Assembly (NCBI GenBank): GCA_030532825.1 | Contig: JAUNKK010000028.1 | Span: 1 to 32,394, forward strand | Origin: Propionibacteriaceae bacterium | Lineage (GTDB): Bacteria > Actinomycetota > Actinomycetes > Propionibacteriales > Propionibacteriaceae | Direction of reading: 5' to 3' | DNA: 32,394 nucleotides | Shown here: positions 16,940 through 24,698 of the stretch, piece by piece | Layout: every line of letters starts with the position of its first letter | Position numbering within the stretch: position 1 is the stretch's first letter | Program-made: the position numbers and the translations under genes | Notes under the pieces: generated by a model | What the model was told of the DNA's origin: nothing | The model's input: only the letters and a program-made list of their open reading frames with translations | Database searches by the model: none

Positions 16940-17305
16940 TCAGTCGATGGTCGGGAGCAACCTCAGGTGGCCTCCCTTGCGCCCCGGCTCCGGGGTGGGG
17001 GGCGGTGAGGTCGGCGGCGTCGGTTCAGGCTGTTCGTCCCGCAGCCCAATTTCCCGCACCGCGTTGGCGAGAGCCACCAGCTCATCGTCGGTGTCGATAT
17101 CACGCTTGCGCGGCTCAAGAGGTAGACGGATGACTTCCCAGCCGCGCGGCACGGATGTGCGGGCGGCGTGCTCGGCGCACAAGTCGAAGGCACCCGGAAC
17201 CGGCGCCTCCGCCAGCGGCCCCAACACAGCCGTGGAATCGGCGTACACGTAGGTCAGCGTGGCTACTGCCGGCAATCCGCAGGCACTCCGTGAACATCGA
17301 CGCAC
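16940..17305 (-). CDS. DUF3499 family protein
   Basis: A 121-residue actinobacterial protein of unknown function. The N-terminus RRCSRSACGLPAVATLTYVY and the following DLCAEHA place Cys4, Cys9, Cys43 and His46 as a likely metal site, resembling a small zinc ribbon (inference). The second half is acidic, then ends in a Pro-Glu-Thr-rich tail (about residues 90-110). The start is GTG 17305, six bases after a -10 element, with no Shine-Dalgarno sequence. It is divergent from the Rv3259-like gene. The same divergent pair stands beside manB and whiB2 in mycobacteria, which argues for a conserved function. Confidence 0.85.
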   Translation of the reverse strand: MRRCSRSACGLPAVATLTYVYADSTAVLGPLAEAPVPGAFDLCAEHAARTSVPRGWEVIRLPLEPRKRDIDTDDELVALANAVREIGLRDEQPEPTPPTSPPPTPEPGRKGGHLRLLPTID

Positions 17306-17311
17306 TTGGGA

Positions 17312-17317
17312 AGCGTA
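17312..17317 (-). promoter_or_regulatory. -10 element of a leaderless DUF3499 transcript
   Basis: On the minus strand TACGCT ends six bases before GTG 17305. The 93-base gap to the divergent gene carries both promoters. Confidence 0.5.
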
Positions 17318-17386
17318 TCGCTTCTTTCGCCCCGATGCGTGGCTCTAGCCCGGCTCGGCAACCGACGAACGTTGGCGACCAGCCAG

Positions 17387-17392
17387 TAAAGT
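17387..17392 (+). promoter_or_regulatory. -10 element of a leaderless Rv3259-like transcript
   Basis: TAAAGT matches TAnnnT and ends six bases before ATG 17399. No Shine-Dalgarno sequence is present. Confidence 0.5.
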
Positions 17393-17398
17393 GGCCGC

Positions 17399-17836
17399 AT
17401 GTCACGCAGCCGGGACCGACACGACAGGGGGCTCCGCGGGCCTCTGGCCTTGCCAGACCACAAAGGCCGCGCGCTGGTTCCGCTGCGTACCCCGAGCCGC
17501 GCGGAGTACTTCAACCAGTGCGTCAAGGACGCTCTCACCACCATCGCCGAGGTTAATCCCCAGGCACTCGTCGGCATCGTGGTTGGCGTGGAGGAAGTAC
17601 CCCTCCTCAAGACCGCCTGGTCTGGGGACCGGGTGCCGATGTCCGCGGCGCTCGAACCGTCCAAGGGACGGCCCGCCCAGATCGTGATCTACGAGCGTCC
17701 CCTCGAACACCGCGCCACGAGTCGACAGAGCCTACGGGAACTGGTGCACCGCACCATCGTGGAGCAGCTCAGCGCACTTCTCGGCCTGCCAATCCGCGAT
17801 CTCGTCGGCGACAACCCACCCGATTGGGAAGACTGA
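17399..17836 (+). CDS. Zincin_1-like ('metallopeptidase family') protein lacking the HExxH motif
   Basis: A 145-residue protein related to Rv3259 and to the small zincin-like family that databases label as metallopeptidases. It starts with a basic stretch and a conserved core (LVGIVVGVEEVP, then IVIYERPLEHRA). Where classical members carry HExxH for zinc, this protein reads ELVHRTIVEQLSALLGLP, with a single His and no HExxH. As I recall them, mycobacterial members also lack the full motif, so this appears to be a subfamily feature rather than decay. Peptidase activity is therefore doubtful. It is divergent from DUF3499, and its stop lies 16 bases from the convergent DUF5719 stop. Confidence 0.75.
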   Translation: MSRSRDRHDRGLRGPLALPDHKGRALVPLRTPSRAEYFNQCVKDALTTIAEVNPQALVGIVVGVEEVPLLKTAWSGDRVPMSAALEPSKGRPAQIVIYERPLEHRATSRQSLRELVHRTIVEQLSALLGLPIRDLVGDNPPDWED

Positions 17837-17852
17837 ATGCCCTCGACGGCTG

Positions 17853-19115
17853 CTACCGCAGGCTAGGGTCCAGTTCGGCGGCGATGGGCTCGACAGCCCC
17901 CGACGTAACGGGCTCTAGCGGAGCCACCCAGGAGCCTTCCTCCCCCGCCGCGACCACGGCGCCGAAGACGGGGCTGCTGGCCGTCACCCGCACCTGCTGC
18001 CCCGCTTCCGCGGCGGGTAGCGGATGGACCACCGTCTGGCCCGCGCCCACGTCGACCGTCGCATTCTCCTCCGCGGCGTCGGCCCCCGTCGTCACCACGG
18101 TGACCGAGACGGCCTCGCCTTCCGGGTTCGTCAATTGCAGGACCCCACCCGGGGCGGTGTATGTACTCAGTTCTGTGCCGGCCTGCACCGGGGCAATCTC
18201 AGCAGCGTCGGTGACGGTGTAGGACAGTCCTGCGATGACTGGGGCGTCGGCGGTAACGCCGATGGCGGTGGGCTCGCCCGCCAGGGCCGCCTCCAGCGGT
18301 ACGGCGACGCTTGAGTATGGCGCGACGCTGATGTCCTCGCCACCCGCCGGGACATAGGCGGGGGTGGTGCCGAAAGCGGTCAGGTCAACCGTCAACCGCT
18401 GTTCGCTGGGGTTTGCCAGCACCACGACCGCTTGGGTGGCTCCGGCGGGAACCCCCGGCAGGTAATGCTGCTGAGCAAGTTGGGATGGGATCGCGGCCGT
18501 GGCGCGGGCCGACGTCTGGGTAAAGGCCGCGACAGCCGCCCGCCCCCGACTTGCCTTGAACGAAACCCCAACCGGCGTGGCCTCAGCGGTCAACACCGAT
18601 AGCGCGACGGTGCGCTCTTCGAAGGGGGCGAGCGCGATACCTCGGGCGCCCAGCGACTGGATCTCGCCATCCGTGCCATACAGCGTGAGGTCGATGGCCG
18701 CCTCGGATGCGTCGGGGTTCACGATCCGAAGTTCCGTGTCTGCTGTGGCTGGTAGCGCGATGACTCCCTGGGAAACGGGCCGAATGCAGGGGGTGAGGGT
18801 CTTGACCGACCCGCTGCCCGTCAGGGCACCGCCCACCGGACCCCCGATTCCCTCGGCGACTACCGGGGCTTCTTGGGCGGTGAGGACCGTCTGGGTGGCC
18901 TCAGTCGTTTCGGTACCCAGCGTCCCGGCCTTGTCGGCACGGTCGACCATCACCGTGGCCTCACTGGCTGCGGGCACGCACACGACCTTCACGGAGCGGG
19001 TGGCCTCCACCGTGGTGACGCGCGGCAGTGCGGCGGGCGTGAGGGTGGTGAGGGCGACGACCAAGCCCGCAATCATCCCAAACCCGATGACCGATTCCAC
19101 AATGCGCCTCATCAT
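17853..19115 (-). CDS. DUF5719 family membrane-anchored extracellular protein
   Basis: A 420-residue protein with an N-terminal hydrophobic segment (about residues 5-29), probably an uncleaved anchor or signal, followed by a long Val-, Ala- and Thr-rich, beta-type outer domain. Segments such as LRIVNPDASEAAIDLTLYG and VLANPSEQRLTVDLTAFG recur, suggesting repeated beta-sandwich modules. The function is unknown. ATG 19115 overlaps the glycosyltransferase stop in an ATGA junction and has a GGGGGAA close upstream. Translational coupling to the 1001-residue glycosyltransferase suggests the two work together in envelope glycan assembly (inference). An upstream extension of the frame lies wholly inside the neighbour and is not coding. 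Confidence 0.8.
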   Translation of the reverse strand: MMRRIVESVIGFGMIAGLVVALTTLTPAALPRVTTVEATRSVKVVCVPAASEATVMVDRADKAGTLGTETTEATQTVLTAQEAPVVAEGIGGPVGGALTGSGSVKTLTPCIRPVSQGVIALPATADTELRIVNPDASEAAIDLTLYGTDGEIQSLGARGIALAPFEERTVALSVLTAEATPVGVSFKASRGRAAVAAFTQTSARATAAIPSQLAQQHYLPGVPAGATQAVVVLANPSEQRLTVDLTAFGTTPAYVPAGGEDISVAPYSSVAVPLEAALAGEPTAIGVTADAPVIAGLSYTVTDAAEIAPVQAGTELSTYTAPGGVLQLTNPEGEAVSVTVVTTGADAAEENATVDVGAGQTVVHPLPAAEAGQQVRVTASSPVFGAVVAAGEEGSWVAPLEPVTSGAVEPIAAELDPSLR

Positions 19116-22100
19116 GATTCCCCCAAAGAGCGTCGGGCTGCTTGAGTCCCACCGATCGTCGGGGCCGCCAAGCCCACGATGGCTAGCACGATGACTAGCT
19201 GCCATGCGAATCCTCCCCATGTCGGCCGGAGTTGCCACGACAGTTGTCCCGAGACGCCGGCGGGAATGGTGAATATCGCGGCGGAATCGTCCAGGTGGGA
19301 GAGTTCCTGGCCGCCGACCGTGGCTTGCCAACGGCTGTCCGGAGGCTCAGCCAGCACCAGTTGCCGGTCCACGTCGGCCGCCGCGATCTGCCCATCCAGA
19401 ACCGCATTGCTGCCGGAGGCATCGACAACGCGGGCGCGGGCGGGCAGGTCAACCACGGTCCACAGCGCGGTGTCATCCGTCAGCTGGGAGTGGCTGAGGC
19501 CCGCGGCGTTTCCGACCGCGGCCAGTTGTTCGGAGCTAAAGCCCCGCATCCAAATGTGGCTCAAACCGACCTCGGTCAGTTGGGTTGCGAGGTCTTCGGG
19601 CGCGTCGCCACCGCTGACCAACTGCACGAGCGTGGCATACTCCAGGTTAAATCCGCCTGCAGGGTTACGTTCAGCCGAGCCCCACATGGGCTGGGCAGAG
19701 TCAACAACGTTCCAGCTCAGGGTTCCGTCATCGTTGGCCTCAATGAGCAACACGCGGGTCTGGCGGGCCGACAGCACCACTTCGCCGACGTAATTGAGTT
19801 GCGAAGCCCGGTTGGTGACCGGGCCGGCGAACCCGAAGAAGGCCCAAAGCCCGGCAGCCAGGACGCTGAGCGCGGCGAGACCGCCAAGCACCAGGCGGGT
19901 ATCGAACCGGGCCCGATCTTCGCTCAATCGAAGCGTGACGATGGGGGCCAGCAAGGCAGCGACGGTCAAGAGCGCCCAACCAGACAGCAGCGCCCGCGCC
20001 TCACCGCCATTGACGGTGAGGGCCATGCGGGACAGAAAAACCCCGATGATCACGGGGCACGCCAGCGCCGCGATCGAGATGATCCGGGTCTTCGTGCTGC
20101 GGAGGGCACACGTCGCATAGAAGGCGGCCAGGCCGAGTGCCCCGAAGAACACCAGGTTCGCCCAAAGCGGGAAGCCGGACGGCAGGATGCGGCCGAACAA
20201 CATCGTCAACGAGGTGGGCTCCCAGGCAGGCCAGGCCAACGGGTCGGGCCCAGTCAGGATCCGCCCTGGCCACCGCCACAGCGTCGGAAACCAGGGGCCG
20301 AGAAAGGCGATGGGCAGAGCGATGGCGATAAGCATTCGTGGCCAGATCGTCTTGTCCCGCACCGTCCATAACACGGCGCCGATCAGTGCAATCAGGGTAA
20401 GGGCGGGCCAAACCGCGGTGCCGAGCAGCAGCCACGCGGCAGCCGAGGCAGGGGCCCGCAGGCGTTCCGCCCCAGCGGAGTCATCAAGGGCGATGCGGTA
20501 TGCGCAGCTCGCGATGTGGGGCAGCACAATTGCGAGCACCATGCCGGCTGGATCGCCTGCCGTCACCAGCCCAAGCAAAATCACAGCGGCGGCCCAGGTT
20601 CCCGCAACTACGGCAGCCGTCCTGCGAGCCACGCCTATTCGCCGCAGAAAGGCGTGGGCCGATAGGGCGGCCAGCAACGGCACCAGCGTCAACGCCAGCA
20701 GCACGAACCACTTGGGGCTTGCCAGAGCGAAGGTGGAAAAGAATGCGCCCAGGTTTAGCCACGGTGCGTTAGAGCCCCCCACGTCAGTGACGGGGCTTAA
20801 CGCCGCCTGCCACGCGTGGCCGAGAGTACCGGGGGCAGGCAGCAGGCCGCCTCCGAAGATCTCGCCCAGGCCGATGAGGTCCCGGGCGGCGACGGCGCCG
20901 GCGACGATCAGCACGATGGTCAGGACGCTGAGTGGCGCCAGCAGGCGGCGCCTCTCCGGGCCGCCTGCGAAATCATCGCCGGTCATCTCGTCAATGCTGA
21001 AGTCGGATTCTTGGTTGGTGAAGTCCCGATAGCGCTCCGCCAAGTCGGATCCGATCCGATCGATCGCGTTACGCAGCGGCCAGTGCTTGCCGGGCAGCAG
21101 GGAGCCCACATCCGCTGGCTGAGCCGGGGTCCGGGCGGCAAGGCTTGACACCTGATCCGAGGAACTCCGGAAGCGCCTCAACGCCCGCAACTCGGCCTTG
21201 GCGAGCCGAGGGGATTTCAGCAGCAGGTAGCCGGCGGCACGTAGCCAGCTTCCGATAACCAGACGGGTCTTTGAGGTCGGCTTCGCCCCCCGCGCGGCCA
21301 CCACCCGGAGTGCTGCCAGGCGGTCGATCTCATGGGAGTCGCTGGCCAAGGAGGAGGGCCGCTCGCCGGTACGTCCGGATTGCCGGTGGATAACGGCTGC
21401 ATCCGGCCAGGTGATCACCTTGAATCCGACCTCGTTGGCTCGCCAGCCGAAGTCCACCCCGTCCCGGTGCAGGGGCAGTTCTGGGGCGAGCCCACCCAAA
21501 CGCAGCCACGCCTCGCCGCGGATCAGCATGCCCGCGGTTGAGCCGCCCAACACCGCCCTGGAACGTTCCTGCCCTTGGTCGATGTCACCGGGGTCGACCA
21601 TATCCACCCGACGGCCCGTCGGCGTGATCGACTGGCCCACCTCGGATAACGTCTCCGGGTAGTTGCGCCGACGGGGTTGCAGCAGCTTAGGCAGGACGAC
21701 ATCGGCCTGCTGTGAGGCCGCCCCGCGCAGTAGTTGGCGCAACGCATCCGGGTGTGGCGCGGAGTCGTCGTGCAGCAGCCACAGCCATGCGGGAGGCTCC
21801 TGCAATGCGGAGTTGACGGCCGCACCGAAAGACTGATCGGCCGGCCCGGGCACGAGCGCCGTCACCACCCCGGCCGAGTAGGCCTGCGCCAGGATGGGGC
21901 GCGACTGATCGGCCGACCCGTTGTCCACGACGATGATGCGGCCAGGGCGCGGATCAAGCGCCGCAAGAGCCTGCAATTGCCGCGCCAGCCACTCGCCGGC
22001 GTTATGAACTACCATGACCGCAGTCACATGACGCGGGTTGATTTCATTGAATGCCTCGGCCTCGGGCTCCTCGTCCATCCACGCCCAGAGGTCGTCGCGG

Positions 22101-22117
22101 GCGGCTCGGGTGGTCAA
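19112..22117 (-). CDS. Large membrane glycosyltransferase, GT2 domain plus multi-TM region
   Basis: A 1001-residue protein. Residues about 28-270 are a GT-A family 2 domain: nucleotide-binding start TAVMVVHNAGEW, sugar-binding IIVVDNGSADQS and acidic motif LLHDDSAPHPD (Asp117-Asp118). From about residue 385 many transmembrane segments follow, then an outer beta-rich domain (about 770-960) and a final helix near the C-terminus. Such proteins build or modify surface glycans using nucleotide- or lipid-linked sugars; the substrate is unknown. The start is TTG 22117, with AGGAGG seven bases upstream. It follows whiB on the same strand and overlaps DUF5719 by four bases. Confidence 0.85.
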   Translation of the reverse strand: MTTRAARDDLWAWMDEEPEAEAFNEINPRHVTAVMVVHNAGEWLARQLQALAALDPRPGRIIVVDNGSADQSRPILAQAYSAGVVTALVPGPADQSFGAAVNSALQEPPAWLWLLHDDSAPHPDALRQLLRGAASQQADVVLPKLLQPRRRNYPETLSEVGQSITPTGRRVDMVDPGDIDQGQERSRAVLGGSTAGMLIRGEAWLRLGGLAPELPLHRDGVDFGWRANEVGFKVITWPDAAVIHRQSGRTGERPSSLASDSHEIDRLAALRVVAARGAKPTSKTRLVIGSWLRAAGYLLLKSPRLAKAELRALRRFRSSSDQVSSLAARTPAQPADVGSLLPGKHWPLRNAIDRIGSDLAERYRDFTNQESDFSIDEMTGDDFAGGPERRRLLAPLSVLTIVLIVAGAVAARDLIGLGEIFGGGLLPAPGTLGHAWQAALSPVTDVGGSNAPWLNLGAFFSTFALASPKWFVLLALTLVPLLAALSAHAFLRRIGVARRTAAVVAGTWAAAVILLGLVTAGDPAGMVLAIVLPHIASCAYRIALDDSAGAERLRAPASAAAWLLLGTAVWPALTLIALIGAVLWTVRDKTIWPRMLIAIALPIAFLGPWFPTLWRWPGRILTGPDPLAWPAWEPTSLTMLFGRILPSGFPLWANLVFFGALGLAAFYATCALRSTKTRIISIAALACPVIIGVFLSRMALTVNGGEARALLSGWALLTVAALLAPIVTLRLSEDRARFDTRLVLGGLAALSVLAAGLWAFFGFAGPVTNRASQLNYVGEVVLSARQTRVLLIEANDDGTLSWNVVDSAQPMWGSAERNPAGGFNLEYATLVQLVSGGDAPEDLATQLTEVGLSHIWMRGFSSEQLAAVGNAAGLSHSQLTDDTALWTVVDLPARARVVDASGSNAVLDGQIAAADVDRQLVLAEPPDSRWQATVGGQELSHLDDSAAIFTIPAGVSGQLSWQLRPTWGGFAWQLVIVLAIVGLAAPTIGGTQAARRSLGES

Positions 22118-22172
22118 GCGGGTTCCTCCTGTCAGTGGGCCCCAGGATGAAGGGGCACCACTGACGATAGCG

Positions 22173-22430
22173 TCAGATGGCCTGACGCTTCAGCTTCCGG
22201 CGCTCACGCTCTGAGAGACCACCCCAAATACCGAACCGTTCGTCATTGGCCAGTGCGTACTCCAAGCATTCGGCCCGAACGGTGCAACTGCTGCACACAC
22301 GCTTCGCCTCCCGCGTGGAGCCCCCCTTCTCCGGGAAGAAAGCCTCGGGGTCCGTTTGCGCACACAGCGCGTGCTGATGCCACGCGAAAACGTCCTCGGC
22401 ATCCCCCCCCAACGTCCAGATGTCGTCCAT
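22173..22430 (-). CDS. WhiB-family iron-sulfur regulator (WhiB2-like)
   Basis: An 85-residue WhiB protein. Cys23, Cys46, Cys49 and Cys55 (pattern C-x22-C-x2-C-x5-C) bind a [4Fe-4S] cluster, followed by the turn GIWGGLSERERRKLKR, which contacts the housekeeping sigma factor and DNA. Location next to manB/manC and envelope genes matches mycobacterial whiB2 and streptomycete whiB, which control division and septation. I chose ATG 22430, with AGAGGGGG just upstream; an earlier in-frame start at 22505 would lie upstream of the promoter. It has its own strong promoter. The glycosyltransferase gene follows after 55 bases. Confidence 0.93.
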   Translation of the reverse strand: MDDIWTLGGDAEDVFAWHQHALCAQTDPEAFFPEKGGSTREAKRVCSSCTVRAECLEYALANDERFGIWGGLSERERRKLKRQAI

Positions 22431-22451
22431 GTTGCCCCCTCTCTGGCCCAA

Positions 22452-22480
22452 ATTACACACGTGCAATTCCTTTGCGTCAA
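22452..22480 (-). promoter_or_regulatory. whiB promoter (-35/-10)
   Basis: On the minus strand TTGACG (22475-22480) and TGTAAT (22452-22457) are separated by exactly 17 bases, the clearest sigma-70-type promoter in the window. The transcript would have a leader of about 15-20 bases containing the whiB Shine-Dalgarno. Confidence 0.7.
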
Positions 22481-22512
22481 GCTCGTTCGGCGAGTCGGCT
22501 TGCATTTTCGCC

Positions 22513-22524
22513 TAACGAACGTTA
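22513..22524. promoter_or_regulatory. Possible operator dyad upstream of whiB
   Basis: TAACGAACGTTA has perfect five-base inverted arms around AA and lies about 33 bases upstream of the whiB -35. This is a common place for an activator site. The cognate regulator is unknown. Confidence 0.25.
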
Positions 22525-22785
22525 ATTCCGATCCGGTTCTCCGCCCCCTTCGCCCCCTACCCAGACCTGGCGACGGCCCGCCGTCCCCCGGCCATCGCTG
22601 GCCCACAGTCAACAATCCGAAGTTGAAGATGAACACCGCCATGATACCCGGCGGCGCGAAAGCAACTCGACGCGCAGCAGCCGCCAAGATTCCCCAACAC
22701 ACGACGCCACAGCCGACGCTTCACGCCCAGCCACTCACTCCACTCACATCACTCAACCCCGCTTTGACAAGGCCTTATGTGACTA

Positions 22786-22824
22786 AAGCCGGGAAGCGAG
22801 CCATCTCGACTCACTCCCCGGCTT
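22786..22824 (-). terminator. Hairpin downstream of manC, possible terminator
   Basis: AAGCCGGG (22786-22793) pairs with CCCGGCTT (22817-22824), and an inner stem CGAG/CTCG closes a CCAT loop on the plus strand. On the minus strand it lies about 80 bases after the manC stop and is followed by only a short T run, so termination would be weak or factor-assisted. Confidence 0.35.
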
Positions 22825-22905
22825 GACCGATCGGATGACACGACAGCTCCCCGGAAGGGCCACTGTGACCCCAAAAATTGGGCTGTCCTACTTTTGGCTG
22901 GCGAA

Positions 22906-23985
22906 CTACGCGAACTCCACGCCGTGACGCTCACGGACGAGGTCCACCAGGTCGCGCACCCGGCTGGTGTTCCCCAGCGGCGCCACCAGAGTCGCCGTCG
23001 CCGTGTGGACGATGAGGGTGTTGTTCAGGCCCAGAGCTGCCACGAGATGCCTCTCGTCGGAGGCGTTGATGATGACGCAACCCTGTGCGTCCAACGTGAT
23101 GGTGCGGCCGTCGACCCGGTTGCCATGTTCGTCAAGGAGGAACTGCTCCGCAAGAGTCTGGAAGCTGCCGACGTCTACCCAGGCGGCTTCCAGTCCCACG
23201 GCCAGCACCTCAGCCCCGGTCGCGCCACCAGAGGCGGGCTGCATCACGGCATAGTCAATCGATGTCTTCTTCAGGGTGGGGAACAACTCATCCAGCAACC
23301 CCGGGGCGGCCGCGATCCGCCGGACCTTCACCGCGGTGTCCGGCACGAGGCGCTCCAATTGCCCCAGTAGTGTCGCCGCCCGCCACACGAACATCCCCGC
23401 GTTCCACCAGTACTCCCCCGAATCCAGGTAGTGCTGTGCCGTGGCCAGGTCAGGCTTCTCGCGAAACTCGCTGACGCCCCAGGCGCCGGGAAGCCCGGAC
23501 ACTTCGCCCGCTCGATGTAGATAGCCGTACCCGGTGTGCGGCTCGGTGGGCACGACCCCCATGGTGACGAGGGCATGTTCGCGAGCCTCGGCCACTTCGA
23601 AGGCCCGGGCCAGAGTCGCCCGGAAACCGTCGGCGGGTTCGATGATGTGATCGGCGCTGAGCATGGCGATCACTGCGTCAGGATCGCGGAGCTCCAGGAC
23701 CGCAGCCGACCAGGCCACGGCGCTCAAGGAGTCTCGGCCTACCGGCTCGCCCAGCAAATTCTCCGCCGGAAGTTCGGGCAGCTGCTGAGCAACCACATCG
23801 GCATAGGCCCGCGACGTGCAGATGAGGATCCGCTCGTCTGGTATCAGTTCCGCTACTCGTTCGTAGGCCAGCCGGAGCAGACTCTTGCCGTCGAAAAGTT
23901 CCAGTAACTGTTTGGGGGTACCTTGCCGGGACAGGGGCCAGAGCCTTGTTCCCGAGCCACCCGCCATGATGACCACGTATCGCAT
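22906..23985 (-). CDS. manC: Mannose-1-phosphate guanylyltransferase
   Basis: Makes GDP-mannose from mannose-1-phosphate and GTP, the donor for mannosylated lipids, polymers and glycoproteins. The 359 residues form a nucleotidyltransferase domain with the N-terminal signature MAGGSGTRLWPLSR, the later FREKPD and WNAGMFVW. It lacks the C-terminal isomerase domain of the long bifunctional form. I chose ATG 23985, which gives MRYVVIMAGG and lies six bases after a TACTGT -10 element; an in-frame ATG at 24018 falls upstream of that promoter. Together with manB it completes mannose-6-phosphate to GDP-mannose. It is divergent from TIGR03089. Confidence 0.94.
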   Translation of the reverse strand: MRYVVIMAGGSGTRLWPLSRQGTPKQLLELFDGKSLLRLAYERVAELIPDERILICTSRAYADVVAQQLPELPAENLLGEPVGRDSLSAVAWSAAVLELRDPDAVIAMLSADHIIEPADGFRATLARAFEVAEAREHALVTMGVVPTEPHTGYGYLHRAGEVSGLPGAWGVSEFREKPDLATAQHYLDSGEYWWNAGMFVWRAATLLGQLERLVPDTAVKVRRIAAAPGLLDELFPTLKKTSIDYAVMQPASGGATGAEVLAVGLEAAWVDVGSFQTLAEQFLLDEHGNRVDGRTITLDAQGCVIINASDERHLVAALGLNNTLIVHTATATLVAPLGNTSRVRDLVDLVRERHGVEFA

Positions 23986-23991
23986 GAACAC

Positions 23992-23997
23992 ACAGTA
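23992..23997 (-). promoter_or_regulatory. -10 element of a leaderless manC transcript
   Basis: On the minus strand TACTGT ends six bases before ATG 23985; no Shine-Dalgarno sequence is present. Confidence 0.5.
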
Positions 23998-24019
23998 GGG
24001 GTAAATAGCGATCCACATT

Positions 24020-24025
24020 TACGAT
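24020..24025 (+). promoter_or_regulatory. -10 element of a leaderless TIGR03089 transcript
   Basis: TACGAT matches TAnnnT and ends seven bases before ATG 24033. It faces the manC promoter across a 47-base gap between start codons. Confidence 0.5.
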
Positions 24026-24032
24026 TGCGGAC

Positions 24033-24698
24033 ATGTTCATCGACAGACTCCACCGACGCCCCGCGGCCTCGCCCCTGATTACCCACTACGACGCCGCAGC
24101 CGGAACCCGCGTGGAACTGTCGGGACACACTTTCACCAACTGGGTCGACAAGACCGCGAACCTCTTGGAGGACCTCGGCGTAGATCCCGGTGAAACCATT
24201 CACCTTGAGTTGCTCACTTCAGCTCCCGGGCACTGGGTGACAGCTGTTTGGGTTGCCGGGTGCTGGCAGCGCGGTTGTGTGCTCGCTGCCGCGCCAGGCG
24301 GCGAGGCCGTGGCGGTGGTGGGCCCAGACAGCCCAACGCGCGGCCCCATCACGGTGATGTGTTCGCTCCACCCGCTTGGGCTTGCCCTTCCCGCCCCGGT
24401 CCCGGATTGTGTTGACTTCGCGGAGGTGCTGGTCCAGCCCGATGCCCGTGTCGTGGAGCCCGTCGCACCCGAGGACATCGCCTGGCTCCCCGACATCACT
24501 CACGCTCAGGTAGCGCAGACCGCATCCAGCCAATCCCGGCGACTATTCGCCGATCCCCGCCCCGGCTGGGCCACAGTTCAACAACTTCTGATAGCACCCA
24601 TGCTGGGAGGGGGCTCGACGGTTGTGGCCACCGGGGCTTCGCAGCAACGCCTCGACGAGATCGCCACCCAAGAACACGCGATGTTCACGAAGCTATAG
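24033..24698 (+). CDS. TIGR03089 family protein
   Basis: A 221-residue actinobacterial protein of the TIGR03089 family, function unknown. It resembles the N-terminal part of AMP-forming acyl-CoA synthetases (FTNWVDKTANLLEDLGVDPGETIHLEL), but is far too short for an active enzyme and lacks the catalytic C-terminal region. It may be a degenerate derivative kept for another role (inference). It begins seven bases after a -10 element without Shine-Dalgarno. It is divergent from manC, and its stop overlaps the end of the convergent GT2 gene by six bases. Confidence 0.8.
   Translation: MFIDRLHRRPAASPLITHYDAAAGTRVELSGHTFTNWVDKTANLLEDLGVDPGETIHLELLTSAPGHWVTAVWVAGCWQRGCVLAAAPGGEAVAVVGPDSPTRGPITVMCSLHPLGLALPAPVPDCVDFAEVLVQPDARVVEPVAPEDIAWLPDITHAQVAQTASSQSRRLFADPRPGWATVQQLLIAPMLGGGSTVVATGASQQRLDEIATQEHAMFTKL

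Larger units (their letters stand above)
22481..22905. other. Non-coding interval between whiB and manC
   Basis: About 425 bases with no gene I can support. Open frames across it have no ribosome binding site, no leaderless promoter and no recognisable protein features. It contains the dyad TAACG-AA-CGTTA at 22513-22524 upstream of the whiB promoter, a C-rich tract near 22545-22560, short CACTCA repeats near 22734-22755 and a two-part hairpin at 22786-22824. It may hold regulatory sites for whiB, the 3' end of the manC transcript or a small RNA. Confidence 0.6.

Noticed and set aside
22540-22570. 6C-type actinobacterial small RNA in the C-rich tract
   Set aside because: C-runs are present but I cannot draw two adjacent hairpins with C-rich loops as that RNA requires.
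22764-22769. Perfect TTGACA on the plus strand as a promoter
   Set aside because: No -10-like hexamer at 16-18 bases; the expected position falls in the AGCCGG hairpin arm.
22356-22826. Open frame across the whiB-manC gap
   Set aside because: Overlaps whiB, has no ribosome binding site or leaderless promoter, and its composition does not resemble a protein.
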